The notes under the pieces: model-generated
Databases searched by the model: none
Told to the model about the DNA's origin: nothing
Seen by the model: the letters and a program-made list of their open reading frames with translations, nothing else
Shown here: piece by piece, positions 15,775 to 23,872 of the stretch
How the letters are laid out: each line of letters opens with the position of its first letter
Numbering within the stretch: position 1 is the stretch's first letter
Program-made: the position numbers and the translations under genes
Assembly: GCA_002312935.1 (NCBI GenBank)
Contig: DCAT01000092.1
Span: 1-32,252, forward strand
DNA length: 32,252 nt
DNA from: Oceanospirillaceae bacterium UBA1126
GTDB taxonomy: Bacteria; Pseudomonadota; Gammaproteobacteria; Pseudomonadales; Balneatricaceae
Direction: 5' to 3'

Positions 15775-16719
15775 ATGGTGCAGGAAAAACATCAAATCAT
15801 CAGCATTAACGCTCAAGGCGAAGTTGGTGTGGTTTTAAAGGTTCACCTTTGGCCTGCTAATAATGCTGGTGGGTGGGTGCATATTATGCACGGTGTCAGT
15901 GAGCATGGTGCTAGGTACGACCAACTAGCAAAAGTGCTTAATGCTGCTGGCTACCACGTTAGTGCAGGCGATTACCGTGGACATGGCTTAACTTGCACTA
16001 GTGCACAAGGGTTAGGTCACCTTGCAGATCATGATGGCTGGAATAAAATTGTTGCCGACCAGATGACTATTATTTCACACTTGCAGGACCAATGGGATCA
16101 GCCATTAACCCTCTATGGCCATAGCATGGGTACTTTTTTAGCAACGCGTGTGGCCCAGCGATACGCTAGAAAATTGAAACCTATACTGCAAAGCTTAGTA
16201 TTATCTGCTAGCAGTTATAGACCTCCTTGGCTGTATCGCATTGGCCTGATCCCCATTCTGTTTGAGCTCTGGCGCAAAGGCCCTTTGGCCCATAGTAAAT
16301 TATTAGACTGGTTAACCTTTGGTTACTTCAATAATGCCTTTAAACCCGTTCGTACGCCTAAAGATTGGATTAGCTCTGATCATGCAGTCGTTGATGCTTA
16401 TATCGCAGACCCCTTTGCAGGGCATCCTATTACTAATCAATTTTGGTTTGATTGGATGCATGGCCTAGCTGAAGTTCATGAACCAGAATCTATGGCGCAA
16501 ATTGATTCTGAGTTACCTATTTATTTATTTTCTGGAGGGCAAGACCCTGTTGGTAAGCAAGGAGAATATGTAGTTTCTTTGCAAAAAGCCTTAAAGCGAG
16601 CTGGTTCTAAAGACGTCACTTATAAACTCTATGCCAACGGTCGTCATGAAATGATTAATGAGCCTGACAAAGAGCAAGTTTTTGATGACCTGTTAGTGTG
16701 GTTGCGCAAAAGAAGCTAG
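15775..16719 (+). CDS. Alpha/beta hydrolase, lysophospholipase/monoglyceride-lipase type
   Basis: Serine hydrolase of 314 residues. The oxyanion-hole motif is HGVSEHGARYD (about residues 39-49), the nucleophile elbow is GHSMG (Ser at about 119), the acid is Asp in SGGQDPVG (about 257) and the His is in NGRHEM (about 286). The HG-x-x-EH-x-x-RY pattern is the hallmark of the monoglyceride lipase/PldB-like group (Hydrolase_4). It lacks a signal peptide, so it probably acts in the cytoplasm on lysolipids or monoacylglycerols. The ATG at 15775 has an AAGGTGG site; the upstream TTG-started extension is hydrophobic but unsupported. Confidence 0.9.
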   Translation: MVQEKHQIISINAQGEVGVVLKVHLWPANNAGGWVHIMHGVSEHGARYDQLAKVLNAAGYHVSAGDYRGHGLTCTSAQGLGHLADHDGWNKIVADQMTIISHLQDQWDQPLTLYGHSMGTFLATRVAQRYARKLKPILQSLVLSASSYRPPWLYRIGLIPILFELWRKGPLAHSKLLDWLTFGYFNNAFKPVRTPKDWISSDHAVVDAYIADPFAGHPITNQFWFDWMHGLAEVHEPESMAQIDSELPIYLFSGGQDPVGKQGEYVVSLQKALKRAGSKDVTYKLYANGRHEMINEPDKEQVFDDLLVWLRKRS

Positions 16720-16761
16720 GCTATAATAAATCAAAGGATAAGAATTATTTAGGGTAAGGAT

Positions 16762-17370
16762 ATGACATTAGCAACTTGGTTTTCTCTTCTGGCGATCTGC
16801 TGCTTAGGGGCCATGTCCCCTGGGCCAAGTTTAGCAGTGGTGTTAAGACATACCATCAGTAATGGCCGTGCCCATGGGATGGTAACAGCGATAAGCCATG
16901 CAGCAGGCGTTGCTATTTGGGCTTTACTTACAGTTTGGGGGCTTGCGGTATTGGTGGTGGAATGGCCTCTGGTGTATCAGCTACTTACTTATGCTGGGGC
17001 TCTGTATTTAATGTGGATGGGTATTAAAGCGCTAAGGTCCAAGGGTGCTGGACCAATGCACGTTGAGCCTGTTAAGGCACCTATTAGCGAAGCGGCCAGA
17101 GACGGATTGATGGTGTCGCTATTGAATCCAAAGCTTGCATTTTTCTTTATTGCGCTCTTTTCACAATTTGTTTCTGCCGAGTTGGTTTTGGCAGACAAAC
17201 TCATTATGATGGGAACGGCATCAGTGATTGATGCCGGTTGGTATATTATCGTGGCACTGGTTTTATCTCACTCACAAGTGCTTAAAAAACTGCAGTCAAA
17301 ATCGGCCACTATCGACAAAATTAGTGGCGTTATATTGCTGGGTTTAGCCATGCGCGTGCTGACGTTATAA
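16762..17370 (+). CDS. LysE/RhtB-family amino-acid exporter
   Basis: Inner-membrane exporter of 202 residues with about six membrane segments (about 5-27, 40-65, 70-90, 115-140, 150-170, 185-200). The family motif GAMSPGPSLAVVLRHTISNG runs from about residue 17, and the second-half conserved LNPKLAFFFIALFSQF from about 118. Members export amino acids such as homoserine, threonine, lysine or related metabolites; the substrate cannot be told from sequence. GGTAAGGAT lies before the ATG. It starts 42 nt after the hydrolase gene and may be co-transcribed. Its stop overlaps the convergent dioxygenase gene by 6 nt. Confidence 0.92.
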   Translation: MTLATWFSLLAICCLGAMSPGPSLAVVLRHTISNGRAHGMVTAISHAAGVAIWALLTVWGLAVLVVEWPLVYQLLTYAGALYLMWMGIKALRSKGAGPMHVEPVKAPISEAARDGLMVSLLNPKLAFFFIALFSQFVSAELVLADKLIMMGTASVIDAGWYIIVALVLSHSQVLKKLQSKSATIDKISGVILLGLAMRVLTL

Positions 17371-18186
17371 CGAGGTGATGGGTTGCAGCCAGTTATCGGC
17401 AGGGTAGTGACAGTCCTCGTCTACTAAATGTAAGGTAAAGGCTTGGCGAGAGCGGTTAGAGGTGTTGGCGGCACTGTAGTGGGGTAGTTGGCCGTGCAAG
17501 ATGATAAGTGTACCCGCAGGCACTTCTAATAATTTCAATGGTTGATCTGGCCATGGTTTATCGTCTAAAGGTTCAAATTCAGTACCCCCATTTTCTGATA
17601 ACTTAAAGCGTTGCTTTAAGGCAATTTTGTGACCTCCCGGTAACCCCTGTAAGCAGCCATTTTCGATGGTAGCATCTTCTAATGCAAGCCAAAATCCAAT
17701 ACAACTTTTAGGTTCTGTATACAAAAATGTAGAGTCTTGATGCAGGCCTACTTCGCCGCCAATACTGGGCTGCTTAAAGATGTGCATAGACTGTATAGCA
17801 CGGGGCTCTTTGATGCCCAGTTCACGACCCACTGCAGCAAAATCTAACTCTTCAACCATGGCTTTATACACTGGGTCTAACTGGTGTTGGGCATGGCCTA
17901 TCTTGTTGATGGACTGTTGTTTGGGCACGGTAAATTGGCCTTCACTATTAATCGCTTTCTCCTCAAAGAAAAATCTAATAGCACTGCCTGATTCTAAAAA
18001 GTAATCATCGCTGGAGCGCTCTTGTTCATCAGTTGTGAAGATGGAACGTTTTTTTGGTGGTTCAAATGCCTCAATGAGGTCTGCTGCTCGCTGCATTAAC
18101 ACTTGGCGCTGAGCAGGTGATATAAAATCGTTAATCACAAGGTAACCTTGTTGGTCGTAATCTTTGAGTTGCTGAGAGGTAAGCAT
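17365..18186 (-). CDS. Phytanoyl-CoA dioxygenase (PhyH) family protein
   Basis: Probable Fe(II)/2-oxoglutarate-dependent dioxygenase of 273 residues. The iron facial triad is H149 and D151 (LHQDST) and probably H236 (PHYSAANTS). R247, 11 residues after H236, is placed to bind 2-oxoglutarate, the same spacing as in human PHYH. Its closest build is the PHYHD1-like group rather than true phytanoyl-CoA hydroxylase, so the substrate is open. The ATG at 18186 has an AGGA site; the ATG at 18222 does not. It is divergent from hppD, with the large palindrome between them, so joint regulation is possible. Confidence 0.9.
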   Translation of the reverse strand: MLTSQQLKDYDQQGYLVINDFISPAQRQVLMQRAADLIEAFEPPKKRSIFTTDEQERSSDDYFLESGSAIRFFFEEKAINSEGQFTVPKQQSINKIGHAQHQLDPVYKAMVEELDFAAVGRELGIKEPRAIQSMHIFKQPSIGGEVGLHQDSTFLYTEPKSCIGFWLALEDATIENGCLQGLPGGHKIALKQRFKLSENGGTEFEPLDDKPWPDQPLKLLEVPAGTLIILHGQLPHYSAANTSNRSRQAFTLHLVDEDCHYPADNWLQPITSL

Positions 18187-18287
18187 AGTCTGTGTCCTAA
18201 AATCAAAGGACGACTTTTGCATAAAACAGGGAAATATACAAAACCTTTATCTAATCTTCTTTACCAAAGGGGAATTAAAGAACTTGC

Positions 18288-18317
18288 ACCATATAGTTAC
18301 TCATGTAACTATATGGT
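18288..18317. repeat. Perfect 30-bp palindrome upstream of hppD
   Basis: Two perfect 13-bp arms, ACCATATAGTTAC and GTAACTATATGGT, separated by TCAT. It ends 26 bp before the hppD ATG and covers the expected -35/spacer region. It has no T-run and is AT-rich, so it is more likely an operator than a terminator. The binding protein is unknown. Confidence 0.7.
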
Positions 18318-18322
18318 CAATA

Positions 18323-18328
18323 TATAAT
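18323..18328 (+). promoter_or_regulatory. Putative -10 element for the hppD operon
   Basis: A perfect TATAAT hexamer 15 bp before the hppD ATG, 5 bp downstream of the palindrome. The -35 region falls inside the palindrome and is poor, so control by the palindrome-binding protein is likely. The implied leader would be very short (under 10 nt). Confidence 0.4.
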
Positions 18329-18343
18329 TTATTGGACCTGTTA

Positions 18344-19411
18344 ATGAATGATTTATTTGCTAACCCTGCAGGCTTATGTGGTTTTGAGTTTGTTGAATTT
18401 GCTTCGCCAAAAGCAGGTGTTTTAGAGCCTATTTTTGAAATGATGGGGTTCAGCCATGTCGCTAACCACCGTTCTAAAATGGTAAGTCTCTACCGTCAGG
18501 GGGGCATCAATTTTATTATTAACAGTGAATCTAATAGTTTGGCGGCATTTTTTGCTAAAGAACATGGGCCCTCAGCGTGTGGTATGGCTTTTAGAGTAAC
18601 CAATGCTAAAGCATCCTATGAGCATGCTTTGTCTTTAGGTGCCCAGCCAATTGATATTCCCGTAGGGCCAATGGAACTGCGCTTACCTGCGATTAAGGGC
18701 ATTGGTGGCGCGCCAATATACTTGATCGATCGCTTTAAGGAAGGTGATTCAATTTACGACATCGATTTTGAGTTTATTGAAGGGGTGGATCGTAATCCAA
18801 AAGGCTGTGGTTTCTTCGAAATTGATCACTTAACTCATAACGTATACCGCGGTCGTCTGCAGCATTGGGGCGATTTCTACGAAAGGCTTTTTGGCTTTAG
18901 GGAGTTACGGTATTTTGATATAAAAGGCGAATATACTGGCCTTACTTCTCGCGCCATGTCCGCACCTGATGGCAAGATCCGCATCCCCTTAAATGAGGAA
19001 TCTGCTGGTGGCTCAGGTCAGATTGAAGAGTTTTTAATGAAATTTAATGGTGAAGGAATTCAACATATAGCTTTAATTTGTGATGATCTTTTGGTCTGCT
19101 GGGACAGACTTAAAGCCAAGGGTGTGCCGTTTATGACTGCACCTCCGAACTCTTATTACGAAATGCTAGAGGGGCGTTTACCGGGCCACGGTGAGCCTAC
19201 ACCAGAATTACAAACCCGGGGCATCCTGCTAGATGGCAGCACTGGCGATGGTGAGCCTAAGTTACTTCTACAAATATTTTCACAAACGTTGCTTGGGCCA
19301 GTATTTTTTGAATTTATTCAACGTAAACAGGATGATGGCTTTGGTGAAGGTAACTTCCAGGCATTGTTTGAGTCTATAGAACGTGAGCAGATGCACCACG
19401 GTGTAATCTAA
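18344..19411 (+). CDS. hppD: 4-hydroxyphenylpyruvate dioxygenase
   Basis: Non-haem iron enzyme that turns 4-hydroxyphenylpyruvate into homogentisate in tyrosine breakdown. The product is 355 residues long (Pseudomonas HPPD 357). The iron ligands are H162 (IDHLTHNV), H241 (GIQHIAL) and E323 (GPVFFEFIQRK), each one residue from the P. fluorescens positions 161, 240 and 322. It consists of two VOC modules, the C-terminal one catalytic. The ATG at 18344 matches family length; a TTG at 18284 would put the palindrome inside the coding region. The ribosome site is weak (GGACC). It leads a three-gene operon with the VOC gene and fahA. If homogentisate is not removed, pyomelanin would form. Confidence 0.97.
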   Translation: MNDLFANPAGLCGFEFVEFASPKAGVLEPIFEMMGFSHVANHRSKMVSLYRQGGINFIINSESNSLAAFFAKEHGPSACGMAFRVTNAKASYEHALSLGAQPIDIPVGPMELRLPAIKGIGGAPIYLIDRFKEGDSIYDIDFEFIEGVDRNPKGCGFFEIDHLTHNVYRGRLQHWGDFYERLFGFRELRYFDIKGEYTGLTSRAMSAPDGKIRIPLNEESAGGSGQIEEFLMKFNGEGIQHIALICDDLLVCWDRLKAKGVPFMTAPPNSYYEMLEGRLPGHGEPTPELQTRGILLDGSTGDGEPKLLLQIFSQTLLGPVFFEFIQRKQDDGFGEGNFQALFESIEREQMHHGVI

Positions 19412-19454
19412 GCTCTTTTTAGGGTCATGACCTTGCAGAAAAATGGAGTTTCAA

Positions 19455-19976
19455 ATGAAAGTAAAACAGATCCATCATGTAGCGTACCGGTGTAAGGACG
19501 CCAAGAAAACTGTTAAATGGTATGGCAAGTACCTGAATATGAATTTTATTTTAGCTATCGCAGAAAATGAAGTGCCATCAACAAAAGAGCCAGATCCATA
19601 CATGCATGTGTTCTTAGATGCAGGACAGGGCAATGTACTGGCTTTTTTTGAATTACCTACGCAGCCCTGTATGCAGCTAGATCAAAACACACCTGCTTGG
19701 TGCCAACACCTAGCTTTAGAAGTAGAGACCATGGACGACCTTGTTAAAACCAAAGCTGCGTTAGAAGCAGATGGTATTAATGTCGTTGGCCCCACTAACC
19801 ACACTATTTTTCAATCTATTTACTTCTTTGATCCAAATGGCCATCGTTTAGAATTAACACTAAATACAAGTACGCCTACAATGAATAAACGTCTGCATAA
19901 AGTGAAGTGGGATATGCTCAATGAATGGGCTGAAACAAAACAAGCTCCTAGCCATGCGCGTTGGATGCACCAATAA
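19455..19976 (+). CDS. VOC-family metalloprotein in the tyrosine operon
   Basis: Single-chain, two-module VOC (glyoxalase/dioxygenase) protein of 173 residues. Likely metal ligands are H8 (QIHHVAYR), E66 (AFFELP), H85 (CQHLALEV) and E133 (HRLELTL). The His/Glu/His/Glu set and the 48-residue spacing between the last two match glyoxalase I rather than the His/His/Glu triad of extradiol dioxygenases. The C-terminal 30 residues form a basic/aromatic tail outside the fold. It starts 43 nt after hppD with a GGAG site and ends 11 nt before fahA, so it belongs to the operon. It sits where hmgA or maiA is often found. Its reaction is unknown; an isomerase or ring-cleavage role in the pathway is a hypothesis. 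Confidence 0.88.
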   Translation: MKVKQIHHVAYRCKDAKKTVKWYGKYLNMNFILAIAENEVPSTKEPDPYMHVFLDAGQGNVLAFFELPTQPCMQLDQNTPAWCQHLALEVETMDDLVKTKAALEADGINVVGPTNHTIFQSIYFFDPNGHRLELTLNTSTPTMNKRLHKVKWDMLNEWAETKQAPSHARWMHQ

Positions 19977-19987
19977 AGGTTTTTTGT

Positions 19988-21262
19988 ATGCTTAATGCAA
20001 CACATGATCCGAGTCTTATTAGTTGGTTAACCAGCGCTAACAATGCAGACACAGATTTCCCGATTCAAAACCTGCCATTTGGCGTATTTACCTCTGCCCA
20101 GAATAACCAACCACACGTTGGCGTAGCCATTGGCAGCGACATTGTAGACCTTTATGTATTAGCAGAATCTGGGTTGTTAGATATAGACCCTAGCCTATTT
20201 GATGAGGCAAATATAAACAAATTTATGGCTCAAGGGAGCGACATGTGGACAAGGTGTCGTCAACATTTGTCACAGTTATTAAGCACCCAGAATTTAGTTT
20301 TGCAGCAAAAAGTGAGTTTGGCATTGGTGCCACAAAACACGGCAACCCTGTTGTTACCTATTAAGGTGGAGGGTTATACGGACTTTTATGCATCCAAGGA
20401 GCATGCCACCAATGTAGGCACTATGTTCCGTGATCCAAAAAATGCATTAATGCCTAACTGGTTACACATTCCCATTGGTTACAATGGACGGGCCAGTACT
20501 GTGGTTGTGAGTGGTACTGATGTGCGTAGGCCTTCAGGTCAGTTAAAACCGGCTACAAATAACAAGCCTCATTTTGGCCCCACTCAAAAGCTAGATATAG
20601 AGTTAGAAATGGGAGCCATAGTAGGTGCTCCGAATGAGATGGGAACCCCACTCACTGTTGAGCAAGCCCAAGCTAACATCTTTGGATTTGTGTTGCTTAA
20701 TGATTGGAGTGCCCGTGATGTGCAGGTTTGGGAATATCAGCCATTAGGACCGTTTCAGGCTAAAGCTTTTGCGACTACAATTTCGCCTTGGGTTGTGACG
20801 CAAGAAGCGTTGCAGCCTTTTTGTGTGCATGGCCCAGAACAGCACCCTAAGCCCCTGGCTTACCTTGCTCAAATACAGCCCGGCAATTACGATGTTGAAT
20901 TACAGGTAGACATACAGACCCAAGTGTCGAGCCTATCTCAAACCATTAGCCAAACTAACTTTAGGGCTATGTATTGGTCTAGCGCTCAGCAGCTTACGCA
21001 CCATTCCAGTAGTGGCTGTGCTATGCAAACTGGAGATTTATTGGGTTCTGGAACGATCAGTGGTAGCACCAAGGATTCTCTTGGTAGCTTGCTTGAACTC
21101 ACATGGAATGGACAAAATCCTCTACCCTTGGCGAATGGTGAGGAGCGCAGGTTTGTAGAAGATGGAGACACTTTAACACTTCAAGGTCACTGCCAAGGTC
21201 AGGGTTATCGTATTGGCTTTGGTTCGGCAGTGGGTAAAATATTACCAGCCCACAGGTTATAA
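19988..21262 (+). CDS. fahA: Fumarylacetoacetase
   Basis: Hydrolyses fumarylacetoacetate to fumarate and acetoacetate, the last step of tyrosine and homogentisate catabolism. At 424 residues it matches full-length FAH (mouse 419), with an N-terminal SH3-like domain and a C-terminal FAH fold. The metal ligands are D132 (YTDFYAS), E205 and E207 (LDIELEMG) and D239 (LLNDWSARD); the catalytic His is H139 (SKEHATN). QVWEYQPLGPFQAKAF, the segment following the metal site, is well kept. The ATG at 19988 has AAGG 8 nt upstream; the frame from 19961 overlaps the VOC gene without need. It ends the operon; no clear terminator follows. Confidence 0.97.
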   Translation: MLNATHDPSLISWLTSANNADTDFPIQNLPFGVFTSAQNNQPHVGVAIGSDIVDLYVLAESGLLDIDPSLFDEANINKFMAQGSDMWTRCRQHLSQLLSTQNLVLQQKVSLALVPQNTATLLLPIKVEGYTDFYASKEHATNVGTMFRDPKNALMPNWLHIPIGYNGRASTVVVSGTDVRRPSGQLKPATNNKPHFGPTQKLDIELEMGAIVGAPNEMGTPLTVEQAQANIFGFVLLNDWSARDVQVWEYQPLGPFQAKAFATTISPWVVTQEALQPFCVHGPEQHPKPLAYLAQIQPGNYDVELQVDIQTQVSSLSQTISQTNFRAMYWSSAQQLTHHSSSGCAMQTGDLLGSGTISGSTKDSLGSLLELTWNGQNPLPLANGEERRFVEDGDTLTLQGHCQGQGYRIGFGSAVGKILPAHRL

Positions 21263-21263
21263 G

Positions 21264-21647
21264 CTAAAGCCAATCAATGGTGCTTTCTCCCTGGGCATCA
21301 ATGCTTAGCCATTGGTCTGGGGCGTCACCTTCTTGCCAGCTAGACACCACACAGCGCACAGCAGATTGGAAGTGTTTAAAGGCTTCTTGGGCACAAGCCT
21401 TGTCATTAGCCCAGGGCGTATTTTTAGTGTTAAACCAAACACTACTAAAGTTGCTTTTAACCTTGTTCAGTACAATGATTTCAAATTCTGCTTGTTGGTT
21501 GTTAGCGTCAGCAAAGGTGGCCCAATAAGCTTGACGTTTAGGATTAGAGCTTTGTACGTCTAACTTAGATGTGCAGCTTTCTAGCCATAGTTTTATAGCT
21601 TCTGGGCTTGCAGATTTGATATAAATTTCGATATCGGTTTGCATCAT
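21264..21647 (-). CDS. Hypothetical protein coupled to dapE
   Basis: I do not recognise this 127-residue protein. It is soluble and has an N-terminal MMQTDIEIYIKSASPEAIKLWL that looks like a beta-strand and helix of a ferredoxin-like fold. Trp residues are spaced along the chain (six in all) and it ends in STIDWL. Its ATG lies 2 nt after the dapE stop with a GGAG site inside the dapE end, so it is translationally coupled. It is the last gene of the dapD-dapE operon and abuts the convergent fahA stop. A role near diaminopimelate synthesis is suggested only by position. Confidence 0.75.
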   Translation of the reverse strand: MMQTDIEIYIKSASPEAIKLWLESCTSKLDVQSSNPKRQAYWATFADANNQQAEFEIIVLNKVKSNFSSVWFNTKNTPWANDKACAQEAFKHFQSAVRCVVSSWQEGDAPDQWLSIDAQGESTIDWL

Positions 21648-21649
21648 GT

Positions 21650-22804
21650 TTACAACTCCTGCACCATCAAGCGAGTAAGCACGCCAAGGTATACTTTTGT
21701 TAGCTGCTCTAAATCAGTCACTTTGACACATTCGTTTAGTTTGTGAATAGTGCCGTTACAAGGCCCTAGCTCAACCACTTGGGCTCCAGTTGGTGCTATA
21801 AATCTGCCGTCAGAAGTTCCGCCAGCTGTAGACAGTTCAGCGTCTGTGCCAGTGGTTGCTTTAATAGCATCACGACAGGCGTCTACCAAAGCGCCCGAAT
21901 CTGTTAAAAAGGGAAGGCCGTTATAGGTCCATACAATATCATAATCTACCTTATGATTATCCAAAATGGTTTCCAACTTAGCTGTCAAATCGTCTGCAGT
22001 AAGCTCGGTTGAGTAGCGAAAATTACACATCACTTCCACATGACCAGGCACAACATTAGATGCACCAGTACCGCCGTTAATATTGGCAATTTGAAAGCTG
22101 GTGGGTGGGAAAAACTCATTACCATCATCCCACTTAGTTGATGCTAGCTCAGCTAATGCAGGTGCAACCTTATGGATAGGGTTGTCTACCAAATGTGGGT
22201 AGGCAACATGGCCTTGAATACCCTTAGCAGTAATTGCAGCGGTTAAAGAACCACGGCGACCATTTTTAATAACATCGCCCAAGGTGCTGGTAGAGGAAGG
22301 TTCGCCGACAATACACCAATCTATTTTTTCATTGCGGGCTTCCAGGGTGTCGATCACCCGGGTGGTGCCATCTACAAAAGGGCCCTCTTCGTCACTGGTG
22401 ATGAGTAAGGCCAAGCTACCCAGATGGTCCGGGTGCAAGCTAATAAACTCTTCAAGAGCTACCACCCACGACGCTAGGCTGCCTTTCATGTCTGCAGCGC
22501 CTCGCCCGTAAAGAAACCCGTCTTTGAGTGTGGGTTCAAAAGGTGGGGTGTGCCACTGATCCACTGGCCCACTTGGCACTACGTCCGTATGGCCGGCAAA
22601 GGCCAAAAGCGGCTTCTTTGTGCCGCGGCGGGCCCAAAAGTTATCCACAGCGCCAAAACGCATTCGCTCAATAGTAAAGCCGATGGCTTCAAGGCGAGCG
22701 ATCATTAATTCTTGGCAGCCTTTATCCTCTGGAGTGACAGAGGCACGGCCCATAAGTTGCTGGGCTAAAGTTATAGTGGGTGACAGTGGCATCAGTTGAT
22801 TCAT
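21650..22804 (-). CDS. dapE: Succinyl-diaminopimelate desuccinylase
   Basis: Zinc M20-family hydrolase that makes LL-diaminopimelate from its N-succinyl form, on the path to lysine and peptidoglycan. It has 384 residues (E. coli 375). Metal-site motifs are GHTDVVP (His72), GRGAADMKG (about residues 102-110) and TSDEEGP with the catalytic Glu (about 138-144). GTSDGRF and the C-terminal His in GTIHKLNECV complete the set. The dimerisation (lid) domain spans about 190-295. The ATG starts 1 nt after the dapD stop with only a weak ribosome site, which suggests translational coupling. Confidence 0.96.
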   Translation of the reverse strand: MNQLMPLSPTITLAQQLMGRASVTPEDKGCQELMIARLEAIGFTIERMRFGAVDNFWARRGTKKPLLAFAGHTDVVPSGPVDQWHTPPFEPTLKDGFLYGRGAADMKGSLASWVVALEEFISLHPDHLGSLALLITSDEEGPFVDGTTRVIDTLEARNEKIDWCIVGEPSSTSTLGDVIKNGRRGSLTAAITAKGIQGHVAYPHLVDNPIHKVAPALAELASTKWDDGNEFFPPTSFQIANINGGTGASNVVPGHVEVMCNFRYSTELTADDLTAKLETILDNHKVDYDIVWTYNGLPFLTDSGALVDACRDAIKATTGTDAELSTAGGTSDGRFIAPTGAQVVELGPCNGTIHKLNECVKVTDLEQLTKVYLGVLTRLMVQEL

Positions 22805-22805
22805 C

Positions 22806-23843
22806 TTAGTTATTACTATGTAAGTCAGCGTTAAGTTCTACGGCAGTACCGTTTGGTTTTACTTCAATACGTCCATTGAGCGAATTGCGACGGAACAACA
22901 AGTCTGGCTTACCGGCTAGGCTTGCGGCCTTAACGGTGTCTACTAATTCATTGTTGCTATCGAGTAAAGCCACTTTTGAACCCCCGGTAATGTATAAGCC
23001 AGCTTCAATAATACAGCGGTCACCTATGGGAATCCCCATGCCAGCGTTAGCACCAATAAGGCTATCTTTACCTACTGAGTTGACAATTTTTCCACCACCA
23101 GAGAGCGTACCCATGGTGGAACAACCGCCTCCTAAATCACTATTATGGCCTACAGTAACACCCGCTGAGATGCGGCCTTCAATCATGCCGTGGCCCAAGG
23201 TTCCTGCATTAAAGTTAATAAATCCTTCATGCATCACAGTGGTACCTTCAGCCACATGGGCGCCTAAGCGTACACGGGACGCATCACCAATGCGAATACC
23301 CTTTGGTACGGCGTAATCGGCCATGCGTGGGAACTTATCTACAGCATTAACGTGCAACCACTCTCCTCGTAAACGAGCATCCATCTGGCGTTGAGTTAAG
23401 TCGTCAATGGCAATTGCCCCTTCATTGGTCCAGGCCACGTTAGGTAATAGGCCAAAAATACCGTTAAGGTCCATGGAGTTAGGTTGCTTAAGCCCATTAG
23501 AGAGTAGTTGAAGCTTGAGGTACACCTCAGGCGTACTCTGCGGGCCAGTATCGGCCTCTAATAATGTGATCACCATTGGCTGGCCTTTATCGGCAGCCTG
23601 GGTTAACCACTTAGCTTGGTCTGCTTCACTGGCAATAGTGCACGCTTCGGCCAGCTGATTGGCCTGTTCGGCATCCACTTTCACAGCGTGATTGCCAGTC
23701 TTTAAATGGCTGCCTAAAACGCTGGCAACGGCAGAAATTAACTTCGTACCAGGGTTTAATACTGGTTGTGGGTAAAAAACCTCTAGCCAATCTCCTTGGC
23801 TAGATTGGCTGCCAATACCAAAGGCAAAACTAAAGTGGCTCAT
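22806..23843 (-). CDS. dapD: Tetrahydrodipicolinate N-succinyltransferase (long form)
   Basis: Transfers succinyl from succinyl-CoA to tetrahydrodipicolinate in diaminopimelate synthesis. The 345-residue length marks the long form found in Pseudomonas and relatives, not the 274-residue E. coli type. The C-terminal half is a left-handed beta-helix built from hexapeptide repeats (about residues 175-300, seen as repeated I/V-G-x-x motifs such as LGAHVAEGTTV and IGANAGMGIPIG). The ATG at 23843 has a GGAG site 6 nt upstream; the TTG at 23855 would include that site in the coding region. It lies between the ArsC-like gene and dapE in one operon. Confidence 0.95.
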   Translation of the reverse strand: MSHFSFAFGIGSQSSQGDWLEVFYPQPVLNPGTKLISAVASVLGSHLKTGNHAVKVDAEQANQLAEACTIASEADQAKWLTQAADKGQPMVITLLEADTGPQSTPEVYLKLQLLSNGLKQPNSMDLNGIFGLLPNVAWTNEGAIAIDDLTQRQMDARLRGEWLHVNAVDKFPRMADYAVPKGIRIGDASRVRLGAHVAEGTTVMHEGFINFNAGTLGHGMIEGRISAGVTVGHNSDLGGGCSTMGTLSGGGKIVNSVGKDSLIGANAGMGIPIGDRCIIEAGLYITGGSKVALLDSNNELVDTVKAASLAGKPDLLFRRNSLNGRIEVKPNGTAVELNADLHSNN

Positions 23844-23872
23844 GGAACTCTCCAATAAATAGTGTGTAAAAC

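Noticed and set aside
12906..18186. Genomic island or defence cluster in the accessory stretch
   Set aside because: No integrase, tRNA, direct repeats, transposase or nuclease/sensor pair; genes are on mixed strands and match common chromosomal families.
18284..18343. TTG-started N-terminal extension of hppD
   Set aside because: It would place the palindrome inside coding sequence and make the protein longer than the family; the ATG at 18344 fits the Pseudomonas enzyme residue for residue.
22876..23316. 146-codon open frame on the plus strand opposite dapD
   Set aside because: It is the complement of the repetitive hexapeptide region of dapD, with no ribosome site or recognisable fold.
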